Source: Salinibacterium sp.
GTDB taxonomy: Bacteria > Actinomycetota > Actinomycetes > Actinomycetales > Microbacteriaceae
NCBI GenBank assembly: GCA_004297555.1
Contig: SCSV01000394.1
Location: forward strand, 1 to 16,138
Direction of reading: 5' to 3'
Length of the DNA: 16,138 bases
Shown here: in pieces, positions 6,507 to 12,543 of the stretch
Layout of the letters: each line of letters begins with the position of its first letter
Position numbering within the stretch: the first letter of the stretch is position 1
The notes under the pieces: model-generated
Database searches by the model: none
The model's input: the letters and a program-made list of their open reading frames with translations, nothing else
What the model was told of the DNA's origin: nothing
Position numbers and translations under genes: made by a program

Positions 6507-7817
6507 GTGAGCATGACCAGAGTATTTGCGGCCCGACTGGTCGGATGCTCCGTCTTCGACCCCAACGGCGACCGCGTCGGCAAGGTGCGCGACGTGCTCG
6601 CGGTCATCCGTTCGCATGCAGCCCCGCGCGTGATCGGGCTCATCATCGAAGTGCCCGGCAAGCGCCGCGTGTTCCTCTCGATCGGCCGGGTCACGAGCAT
6701 CGGCTCGGGCCAGATCATCACGACCGGCAACATCAATCTGCGCCGTTTCGAACAGCGCGGAGGCGAACTGCGCGTGATGGCAGAACTCCTCGGGCGCAAG
6801 GTGCGCTTGCGAGATGGTTCGGGCGAGGCCCACATCGAGGATGCCGCAATGGAAGAGGTCGGCCTGGGTGACTGGGAGCTCAGCCAAGTCTTTCTGCGCC
6901 GGCCGAAGACCACCGCCTCGCCATTCGCCAAGGGTGCGACGGTATTCGCTGCCTGGGGCGACCTGATCGAGAATGCCGACCCAGGTGAAGCCCAGTCTGC
7001 GACCCAGCTCGTAGCGAGCTACGCCGACCTACTCCCCGCCGACCTCGCCAACGCGATGCTCGATCTGCCCGAGCAGCGCATGATCGAGGTCGCCGAAGAG
7101 CTCTCCGACGACCGCCTTGCCGACGTGCTCGAAGAGATGCCCGAGAACGAACAGGTCGACATTCTGAACCAGCTCGACGATGACCGCGCCGCCGACGTGC
7201 TCGATGCAATGCAGCCGGATGACGCCGCCGACTTGATCGCCCACCTCTCTAACGAGCGCGGCGAGGCCCTGCTCGAGCTCATGGAGCCCGAAGAGGCAGA
7301 GGACGTGCGGTTCCTGCTCTCCTATGCACCGGAGACCGCAGGCGGTCTGATGACCACCGAGCCGATCATCGTCTCCGCCGATGCGACCGTGGCCGAAGGG
7401 CTCGCCCTGATCCGTCGCCACGAGTTGGCTCCTGCGCTCGGCGCGGCAATCTGCGTCACGCTTCCACCGTACGAGCCTCCGACCGGCCGGTTCCTCGGCA
7501 TGGTGCACTTCCAGCGCATGTTGCGCTATCCGCCGAACGAGCGTCTCGGCAATCTGCTCGACCCCAGCCTTGACCCGGTCGCCGCGGACACGAGCGCCGC
7601 CGAGGTCTCACGCATTCTCGCGAGCTACAACCTAGTTTCGGTGCCCGTCGTTGACGAGAACCACCGCTTGGTCGGGGTGGTGACCATTGACGATGTGCTC
7701 GACTATCTGCTGCCGCGCGACTGGCGAAGTACGAGCGACGAACGACCCGCCTACAACGACACCTCGACCGCAGGACTCCCGCTGAAGGAAAGGAGCGCAC
7801 ACAATGGCACGCACTAG
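6507..7817 (+). CDS. soluble MgtE N-domain/CBS protein (not a transporter)
   Basis: The domains read as a PRC-barrel-like beta region (about residues 7-78), an acidic all-helical MgtE intracellular N domain (about 170-275, with repeated D/E-x-x-A-D and LP/MP turns), the YAPETAGGLMTTEP junction (273-286) typical of MgtE, and two CBS domains (about 281-345 and 348-403). The five-helix MgtE membrane channel domain is absent and no membrane segment is visible, so this is a soluble Mg2+- or nucleotide-sensing protein rather than a transporter. Orthologues (Rv1232c type) are conserved across actinobacteria, usually beside DUF1003 and mrp. Its last 14 bases overlap the start of the DUF1003 gene, so translation is probably coupled. 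The GTG start follows TAGGGT by 7 nt; ATG 6513 is a possible alternative. The function is not established. Confidence 0.85.
   Translation: MSMTRVFAARLVGCSVFDPNGDRVGKVRDVLAVIRSHAAPRVIGLIIEVPGKRRVFLSIGRVTSIGSGQIITTGNINLRRFEQRGGELRVMAELLGRKVRLRDGSGEAHIEDAAMEEVGLGDWELSQVFLRRPKTTASPFAKGATVFAAWGDLIENADPGEAQSATQLVASYADLLPADLANAMLDLPEQRMIEVAEELSDDRLADVLEEMPENEQVDILNQLDDDRAADVLDAMQPDDAADLIAHLSNERGEALLELMEPEEAEDVRFLLSYAPETAGGLMTTEPIIVSADATVAEGLALIRRHELAPALGAAICVTLPPYEPPTGRFLGMVHFQRMLRYPPNERLGNLLDPSLDPVAADTSAAEVSRILASYNLVSVPVVDENHRLVGVVTIDDVLDYLLPRDWRSTSDERPAYNDTSTAGLPLKERSAHNGTH
7785..7803 (+). promoter_or_regulatory. strong Shine-Dalgarno site for the DUF1003 gene
   Basis: AAGGAAAGGAG at 7785-7795 ends 8 nt before ATG 7804. 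It lies inside the 3' end of the upstream coding region. This is one of the few clear ribosome binding sites in the window, and it serves an internal operon gene. Confidence 0.8.
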
Positions 7818-8316
7818 CCGTCCCTCCCGCTCCGATTCTCGGCTCGATGAGCCGAAGGGCCTGCGCACCAACTTCTCGCTCTTCCAAAGCCGGGACCGCA
7901 TGGGCCGCTTCTCCGAAGCATTCGCGCGCGCGATGGGCACACCCTGGTTCTTGGTCGGGATGACCGTGGTCGTTGTGGTCTGGCTCTTCTACAACACGAG
8001 CGCGCCCGAAAGCGCCCAGTTCGACCCTCGCATCACGAACTTCACGCTCCTGACGCTCATCCTGTCGCTGCAGGCCTCCTACGCCGCACCGATGATCCTG
8101 CTCGCCCAGAACCGGCAAGACGACCGCGACCGTGTGCAGATCGAGCAAGACCGGCAGCAGGCCGAACGCAACCTGAACGACACCGAGTACCTCGCCCGCG
8201 AGGTTGTTGCGCTCCGGCTCGCGATGAAGGACCTTGCCGGCAAAGACTTCATCCGGGCCGAACTGCGCTCCCTGCTGGAGGAGTTGGACCGCGAGAAGTC
8301 CGACAAGGCCGAGTGA
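7804..8316 (+). CDS. DUF1003 membrane protein
   Basis: This is a small inner-membrane protein of the DUF1003 family, function unknown. It has a basic N-terminus, a first membrane helix at about residues 45-64 (GTPWFLVG...VVWLFYN) and a second at about 79-101 (FTLLTLILSLQASYAAPMIL). The family signature AQNRQDDRDR follows at 101-110. A charged helical tail to residue 170 is likely a coiled coil. At 170 aa it has the normal size. It starts inside the 3' end of the MgtE-N gene behind a strong ribosome binding site, and it ends in a GTGA overlap with mrp. The three genes therefore form one tightly coupled operon. An attractive but unproven idea is that it gives the soluble MgtE-N/CBS protein a membrane partner. 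Confidence 0.9.
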   Translation: MARTSRPSRSDSRLDEPKGLRTNFSLFQSRDRMGRFSEAFARAMGTPWFLVGMTVVVVVWLFYNTSAPESAQFDPRITNFTLLTLILSLQASYAAPMILLAQNRQDDRDRVQIEQDRQQAERNLNDTEYLAREVVALRLAMKDLAGKDFIRAELRSLLEELDREKSDKAE

Positions 8317-9446
8317 CTCGCGTCGTGAACGACCTCGAAACGGGCATCCTCGCAGCGCTCGGCCGGGTGATCGATCCGGAGATCCGCCGCCCGATCACCG
8401 AGCTCGACATGGTCGGGCCGATCTCGGTGACCGATGGCTCCGCGACGGTGTCGCTCAAGCTCACGATTGTGGGGTGCCCCGCTGCGGACACCATTGAGCG
8501 TGATGTGCGAGCGGCAACGGCATCCGTCCCCGGTATTTCGAACGTGACCGTCGAGGTGAGCGTCATGTCGCGTGAGGAGCGGGATGCCCTCACCGAGAAG
8601 CTGCGCGACGGCCGGCCGAAGGCGATGCAATTCGACGCCGACTCGCTTGCCCGCATTTACGCGATCACGAGCGGCAAGGGCGGCGTCGGCAAGTCGACCC
8701 TCACCGCGAACCTCGCAGTGGCGCTCGCGGCGCAGGGTTTGCGTGTGGGCATCATCGACGCCGACATCTTCGGATTCTCGATTCCGGGACTGCTCGGCAT
8801 CTCCGGCGCCAAACCGACGCGCGTGGGCGAGATGATCCTTCCGCCGATCGCCTTCGACGTGAAGGTCATCTCGATCGGCATGTTCATCGACTCCGCGAAG
8901 GGCTCGGCGGTGGCCTGGCGCGGGCCGATGCTGCACCGCACCATTCAGCAATTCCTGACCGATGTGTACTTCGGCGACCTCGACGTGCTGCTCGTCGACC
9001 TGCCGCCGGGAACGGGCGACGTGGCGATCTCGCTCGGGCAACTGTTGCCGCAAGCCGAGGTGATTGTCGTCACCACCCCGCAAGCGGCCGCCGCCGAAGT
9101 CGCCGAACGCAGCGGACTCGTCGCACGCCAAACCGGCCAACAGGTAATCGGCGTGATCGAGAACATGGCCGGCCTCCCCCAGCCCGATGGCTCGGTGCTC
9201 GAGTTGTTCGGAACCGGGGGCGGGGCGGATGCCGCAGCTCGCCTCTCCACGCCGGAACAACCCGTGCCCGTGCTCGCCTCGATCCCCCTGAGCATCGCCC
9301 TGCGCGAGGGCGGGGATGCCGGCACCCCGGTGGTGCTCGCGCACCCAGAGGATGCCGCCGCGGTCGCAATCACCCAGGTCGCGAAAACCCTTGCCACTCG
9401 CGAGCGCGGGCTCTCCGGCCGCAAGCTCGGCTTGCGCGTTCGCTAG
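8313..9446 (+). CDS. mrp: Mrp/NBP35-type P-loop ATPase, Fe-S cluster carrier
   Basis: This protein is expected to carry or insert iron-sulfur clusters in an ATP-dependent way in the cytosol. Residues 7-85 are a MIP18/DUF59 domain with the conserved GCP cysteine (C55). The ParA/MinD-like ATPase follows: deviant Walker A GKGGVGKST (121-129), IDADIFGFSIPG, and VDLPPGTGD. The usual CxxC pair, expected after IENM, is replaced by LPQPDGS; C55 is the only cysteine in all 377 residues. As I recall, mycobacterial Mrp also lacks the pair. The GTG start overlaps the DUF1003 stop as GTGA (8313-8316); GTG 8325 is an alternative. It is the third gene of the operon, and the next gene has its own promoter. 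Confidence 0.92.
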   Translation: MTRVVNDLETGILAALGRVIDPEIRRPITELDMVGPISVTDGSATVSLKLTIVGCPAADTIERDVRAATASVPGISNVTVEVSVMSREERDALTEKLRDGRPKAMQFDADSLARIYAITSGKGGVGKSTLTANLAVALAAQGLRVGIIDADIFGFSIPGLLGISGAKPTRVGEMILPPIAFDVKVISIGMFIDSAKGSAVAWRGPMLHRTIQQFLTDVYFGDLDVLLVDLPPGTGDVAISLGQLLPQAEVIVVTTPQAAAAEVAERSGLVARQTGQQVIGVIENMAGLPQPDGSVLELFGTGGGADAAARLSTPEQPVPVLASIPLSIALREGGDAGTPVVLAHPEDAAAVAITQVAKTLATRERGLSGRKLGLRVR

Positions 9447-9492
9447 GCCGCAGCACTCCGCGCGCGCTCCCCGTCCCCGCTCCCCCGCGAAC

Positions 9493-9504
9493 TAGGCTGG
9501 GGCC
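9493..9504 (+). promoter_or_regulatory. putative leaderless promoter of the dehydrogenase gene
   Basis: TAGGCT at 9493-9498 is followed by 6 nt and ATG 9505. This is the same hexamer and spacing as before the EEP gene at 2786. The 46 bp between the mrp stop and the hexamer are very G+C rich, with no clear -35 box and no terminator hairpin. Confidence 0.55.
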
Positions 9505-11052
9505 ATGTCGGGCGCGATGAACCGGGTGGACCCGGCATCCTTGGTCGCCGGTCTCCGCGCGACGAGTGGCGACACCGCGACGATCATCGCGCCGTTCAGC
9601 GGCCAGGTGTTGCACGAGTTGCCGCTGAGTTCGCTGAAGGACGTTGCAAATGCCGCTGCCTCGGCACGCGCAGCCCAGTCAGCCTGGCGAGACGCGGGCT
9701 TCGCCCACCGCAGAGGCGTGCTCCTCAAAGCCCACGATCTGCTGCTCGAGCGCCAGGGAGAACTGCTCGACACCATCCAGACTGAGACCGGCAAGACCCG
9801 AGGACAGGCTTTCGAGGAGGTCTTCGAAGGGGCATCCGTCACCCGCTATTACGCGGTCTCCGCGCGGCGGGTGCTCGCGACGAGGCGCCGGCGGGCGGGC
9901 ATCCCGCTCGTGTTGAAGACGCGCGTGAGCTACCGACCCAAGGGGCTGGTCGGGGTAGTCACGCCCTGGAACTACCCGCTCGCGCTCTCGCTCATGGACG
10001 TAATCCCGGCACTCGCGGCGGGCAATGCCGTCATACAGAAGGCCGACAACCAGGGAGCGCTCTCGATTCTCGCGTCACGCCGGGCGTTCATCGACGCGGG
10101 GGTGCCGGCCGAGTTGTGGACGGTCGTCACCGGGCCAGGAAACGTGATTGGCAACGCGCTCGTCGACGCGGTCGATCACGTGTGCTTCACCGGCTCGACA
10201 CCCACCGGTACGAGTGTCGGGGTGCGGGCGGCCGGGCGGCTCGTCGCGGCGTCCCTCGAACTCGGCGGCAAGAATCCACTCATCGTGCTCGACGACGCCA
10301 ATGCGACGAAGACAGCCGCGCAAGCCGTCTACGCTGCGTTCTCCTCGATGGGGCAGCTATGTGTCGCGATCGAGCGAATCTACGTGCAGCGCGCGATCGC
10401 GGAATCGTTCACGAGCGCCTTTGTGGAGCGCACTCGTTCGCTGCGCCTCAGTTCCGCGCTCGACTTCAGCGCAGATGTCGGCTCCCTCACCTCGGCCGAT
10501 CAACTCGAGCGAGTGCGGGCGCACGTTGACGACGCCATTGCCAAGGGCGCGACGGTGCTCGCGGGCGGTGCAGCACGACCCGAACTCGGGCCCTATTTCT
10601 TCGAGCCGACTGTGCTCACGGGCGTCACCGAGCCGATGAGGTGCTTCGCCGAGGAGACGTTCGGCGCCGTCGTTGCGATCACGGTGGTCGACAGCGAAGA
10701 CGAGGCCATCGCGGCCTGCAACGCTTCGGAGTTCGCGCTGAACGCATCCGTCTTCTCGGGGTCCATGGCCCGGGCGCGCCGGGTGGCCGAACGCCTCGAC
10801 GCGGGCAGCGTCAACATCAACGAGGGGTACCGCGCGAGCTTCTCGAGCGTGGATGCCCCGATGGGCGGCATGAAACAGTCGGGGCTCGGGCGCAGAAACG
10901 GCGCCGAGGGGCTCCTGCGCTTTGTCGAAGCGAGCACGATCGCCGAGGCGACCGGGCTGCTGACTCTGCCGAGAAACGGGTCCGAATTCGCCCGGTTGCG
11001 CGGCCCGATGGTTACCCTGCTTCGGGCGCTGAAGGCACTTCGCCGGCGCTGA
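9505..11052 (+). CDS. gabD2: NAD(P)+-dependent succinate-semialdehyde dehydrogenase (GabD2 type)
   Basis: This aldehyde dehydrogenase superfamily enzyme most likely oxidises succinate semialdehyde to succinate, linking 4-aminobutyrate breakdown to the TCA cycle. Catalytic residues are intact: N156 in TPWNYPL, E252 in LELGGKNP, and C286 in SSMGQLC. The cofactor-fold TGSTPTG and the C-terminal APMGGMKQSGLGRR element are also present. At 515 aa it is somewhat longer than usual, with a basic tail (MVTLLRALKALRRR). The GQLC context and this tail fit the actinobacterial GabD2 group (Rv1731 type), but substrate choice within this superfamily is hard to read, so other semialdehydes remain possible. 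ATG 9505 is chosen because TAGGCT lies 6 nt upstream; ATG 9517 is an alternative. No gabT is visible nearby. Confidence 0.85.
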   Translation: MSGAMNRVDPASLVAGLRATSGDTATIIAPFSGQVLHELPLSSLKDVANAAASARAAQSAWRDAGFAHRRGVLLKAHDLLLERQGELLDTIQTETGKTRGQAFEEVFEGASVTRYYAVSARRVLATRRRRAGIPLVLKTRVSYRPKGLVGVVTPWNYPLALSLMDVIPALAAGNAVIQKADNQGALSILASRRAFIDAGVPAELWTVVTGPGNVIGNALVDAVDHVCFTGSTPTGTSVGVRAAGRLVAASLELGGKNPLIVLDDANATKTAAQAVYAAFSSMGQLCVAIERIYVQRAIAESFTSAFVERTRSLRLSSALDFSADVGSLTSADQLERVRAHVDDAIAKGATVLAGGAARPELGPYFFEPTVLTGVTEPMRCFAEETFGAVVAITVVDSEDEAIAACNASEFALNASVFSGSMARARRVAERLDAGSVNINEGYRASFSSVDAPMGGMKQSGLGRRNGAEGLLRFVEASTIAEATGLLTLPRNGSEFARLRGPMVTLLRALKALRRR

Positions 11053-11055
11053 ACG

Positions 11056-11430
11056 CTACGTGGCTTCGCTGTCGAAAGGCGCAGCCTTCGTGCCGGTGGG
11101 CACTGCGCTCGCGCCCTCCGGCTCGTGCGCATCCGCATCGCGCACTCCTTGTGAGACGGGCTTTTGCGCCGTGGGCTCCTCAAGTAGTGCTTCGCGGATG
11201 ATGCGGCGTGGGTCGTACTGCCGCGGGTCGAGTTGCTTCCAGTCGATGTCATCGAAGTCGGGGCCCATCTCTTCGCGCATCCGCTCTTTCGCGCCAACCG
11301 CGAGAGCGCGCAGAGATCGCACGAGCCGGGCAAGTTGGGCGGCATAGTGCGGCAGCCGTTCGGGACCAAGCAGGATCAGGGCGATGACGCCGATGATCAG
11401 GAGCTTGTCGAAGGTGAGGCCGAAGGACAC
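11056..11430 (-). CDS. tatB: Sec-independent protein translocase subunit TatB
   Basis: TatB is the receptor-side subunit of the twin-arginine translocase, which exports folded proteins across the membrane. The 124-aa protein begins with a short periplasmic end, a membrane helix at about residues 7-22 and the hinge LGPERLP (21-27), which is diagnostic for TatB rather than TatA. An amphipathic helix (about 28-52, rich in Arg, Leu and Ala) and a variable acidic tail follow. The GTG start at 11430 has TATCCT 6 nt upstream on the minus strand. tatA and tatC are not in the window, as is usual for actinobacteria. It converges closely on the dehydrogenase gene (3 bp apart) and diverges from the O-methyltransferase gene. 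Confidence 0.92.
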   Translation of the reverse strand: MSFGLTFDKLLIIGVIALILLGPERLPHYAAQLARLVRSLRALAVGAKERMREEMGPDFDDIDWKQLDPRQYDPRRIIREALLEEPTAQKPVSQGVRDADAHEPEGASAVPTGTKAAPFDSEAT

Positions 11431-11493
11431 CCGATCAGGATAACTGTTGCTCGCGAGCGTACCGCCTACAGTGGAGCAAATGAGGAGTCAGCG
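11431..11493. promoter_or_regulatory. divergent promoter region tatB / O-methyltransferase
   Basis: On the minus strand TATCCT (complement of 11437-11442) stands 6 nt before the tatB GTG. On the plus strand TACAGT (11467-11472) stands 7 nt before ATG 11480, which opens only a 5-codon ORF. The Shine-Dalgarno-like GAGGAG (11482-11487) stands 6 nt before GTG 11494, the methyltransferase start. Confidence 0.5.
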
Positions 11494-11497
11494 GTGA
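11480..11497 (+). CDS. possible 5-codon leader ORF upstream of the O-methyltransferase
   Basis: ATG 11480 begins a reading frame coding Met-Arg-Ser-Gln-Arg and stopping at TGA 11495-11497. Its stop overlaps the GTG start of the methyltransferase gene as GTGA. The ATG is 7 nt after TACAGT, the spacing used by the leaderless genes in this window, so ribosomes could start here and pass on to GTG 11494. Its codons also contain the GAGGAG ribosome binding site, so it may be coincidental. Confidence 0.3.
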   Translation: MRSQR

Positions 11498-12126
11498 CAG
11501 ACAAACAGTTGAGCTGGAAGTTCGCGGAAGACTTCGTCGTCGAACGCGAAGACATCGCCCTCGCCCGTCAGCATTCCCTCGAGGTCGGCATCGAACCGAT
11601 CTCCCCCTCGGTGGGCGCGCACCTTGCTCTCATTGCGGCGGCGAGCGACGCGACGAACATCATTGAGATCGGCACCGGCCTCGGCGTGAGCGGCCTCTGG
11701 CTGCTCAGCGGCGCGCCGGGCGCAGTGCTCACGACGATCGACGCCGAACTCGACTACCAGCAGGTCGCCCGCCGGTTCTTCGTCGAAGCGGGCGTGCCTT
11801 CCGGGCGGCTTCGCCTGATCGGCGGCCGTGCGGCGGAAGTGCTTCCCCGCATGAACGAATCGAGTTATGACCTGGTCTTCATCGACGCCGACCCCCAGTC
11901 GGTGATCGAGTACGTCGAGCATGGTCTGCGCCTCGTGCGGCGCGGCGGCACGGTCATCGTCGCGCACGCCTTGTGGCGGGATCGGGTCGCCGACCCGGCA
12001 CGGCGGGATGACACTGTCGCCGGCTTCCGCCTGCTTCTGAAAGAGATTGCCGCGGCGGATGCCGTCAGAAGCGCGCTCTCCGCCGTCGGCGACGGCCTGC
12101 TGCAGCTGACGAAGATCGCCGACTAG
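11494..12126 (+). CDS. class I SAM-dependent O-methyltransferase (family 3)
   Basis: This SAM-dependent O-methyltransferase resembles the Rv1220c type; its substrate is unknown. The 210-aa protein has an N-terminal helical part (1-40), motif I IEIGTGLGVSGLWLL (57-71, binding SAM), the acidic TTIDAE at the end of strand 2, the SYDLVFIDADP segment carrying the metal-binding Asp in relatives, and a GGTVIVAHALW strand. The reading frame stays open upstream to 11233, but that part is the shadow of tatB. GTG 11494 is preferred because GAGGAG lies 6 nt upstream and homologues begin near here. In mycobacteria and corynebacteria the gene sits next to sigE; here its neighbour is tatB, divergently. A 7-bp hairpin follows the stop. 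Confidence 0.88.
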   Translation: MTDKQLSWKFAEDFVVEREDIALARQHSLEVGIEPISPSVGAHLALIAAASDATNIIEIGTGLGVSGLWLLSGAPGAVLTTIDAELDYQQVARRFFVEAGVPSGRLRLIGGRAAEVLPRMNESSYDLVFIDADPQSVIEYVEHGLRLVRRGGTVIVAHALWRDRVADPARRDDTVAGFRLLLKEIAAADAVRSALSAVGDGLLQLTKIAD

Positions 12127-12140
12127 AGCGAGACGTTAGG

Positions 12141-12158
12141 CGTCTGCGACAGCAGACG
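12141..12158. terminator. putative bidirectional hairpin terminator
   Basis: A perfect 7-bp inverted repeat, CGTCTGC (12141-12147) and GCAGACG (12152-12158), encloses a 4-nt loop. It lies between the convergent stops of the O-methyltransferase (12126) and DUF3117 (12169) genes. No T run follows on either side, so it is not a standard intrinsic terminator; its placement is the main argument. Confidence 0.45.
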
Positions 12159-12168
12159 TTCGCGCAAC

Positions 12169-12342
12169 TCAGGCGTTCGCGACCACTCCGGCGAGCGCGT
12201 CATGCAGTTCTTTCGCCTCAGCGTCGTTCACCGACACCACGAGGCGCCCACCGCCTTCAAGAGGCACCCGAACGATAATCAGGCGACCTTCCTTGACAGC
12301 CTCCATCGGTCCGTCACCGGTCCTCGGTTTCATGGCTGCCAT
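12169..12342 (-). CDS. DUF3117 small conserved actinobacterial protein
   Basis: This 57-aa protein of unknown function belongs to the DUF3117 family (Rv1211 type), nearly universal in actinobacteria. The sequence opens MAAMKPRTGDGPMEA, the conserved family start, continues with the strand VKEGRLIIVRVPLEGGGRLVVSV described here only in part, and ends with the helix DAEAKELHDALAGV. The frame is open upstream by another 49 codons, but ATG 12342 is preferred: it matches the family start and has AAAGGGG 7 nt upstream on the minus strand. A GATAAT -10-like element lies roughly 30 nt further up, so the transcript probably has a short leader. No cysteine, membrane segment or catalytic motif is present. 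Confidence 0.9.
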   Translation of the reverse strand: MAAMKPRTGDGPMEAVKEGRLIIVRVPLEGGGRLVVSVNDAEAKELHDALAGVVANA

Positions 12343-12404
12343 CGGTAGACCCCTTTCGCTGGATACCTGTCTATTATCGTTCATTGCTCGGATATCCCGA
12401 AAAC
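12343..12404 (-). promoter_or_regulatory. promoter and leader of the DUF3117 gene
   Basis: Read on the minus strand, this A+T-richer stretch holds GATAAT (complement of 12374-12379) as a good -10 box, then a short leader ending in AAAGGGG and 7 nt to the ATG. It is one of the least G+C-rich stretches in the window. A -35 is unclear. Confidence 0.45.
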
Positions 12405-12408
12405 GAGC

Positions 12409-12524
12409 GCGCGCTGGAGCTATGAGGATGGCATCGCGATCCCGCGACGCCAGTGCCGAGGGAGCGCGCTGGAGCTTTAAGGATCGCATCGCGATCCCGC
12501 GACGCCAGCGCCGAGGGAGCGCGC
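12409..12524. repeat. 55-bp tandem repeat, about 2.1 copies, self-complementary
   Basis: Copy 1 is at 12409-12463 and copy 2 at 12464-12518, differing at 4 of 55 positions; the first bases of a third copy follow. In copy 2 the outer arms GCGCTGG (12466-12472) and CCAGCGC (12505-12511) pair, and the inner arms GGATCGC (12481-12487) and GCGATCC (12491-12497) pair around a 3-nt loop, giving a nested hairpin. Copy 1 keeps the outer pairing with one G-T wobble and the inner with one mismatch. The repeat lies between the glycosyltransferase stop and the DUF3117 promoter. It may be a REP-like dispersed element or a transcript-ending structure. Confidence 0.8.
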
Positions 12525-12543
12525 GACCGAGGTCAACGACCGC

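Noticed and set aside
6507..7817. MgtE magnesium transporter
   Set aside because: The N and CBS domains are MgtE-like but the membrane channel domain is absent, so a transport function is not supported.
8079..9344. 421-codon minus-strand reading frame, longer than the opposite mrp gene
   Set aside because: The plus strand encodes DUF1003 and Mrp with exact motifs; this frame has repetitive His, Arg and Asp content and no recognisable fold.
11233..11493. N-terminal extension of the O-methyltransferase by 87 codons
   Set aside because: This part overlaps tatB on the other strand, has no family resemblance, and GTG 11494 has a good ribosome binding site at the place where homologues begin.
12343..12489. 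N-terminal extension of the DUF3117 protein by 49 codons
   Set aside because: The family begins at MAAMKPRTG, a ribosome binding site precedes ATG 12342, and the extension runs through the promoter and into the tandem repeat.
12409..12524. CRISPR array
   Set aside because: The 55-bp copies are directly adjacent with no spacers, only about two copies exist, and no cas gene is near.
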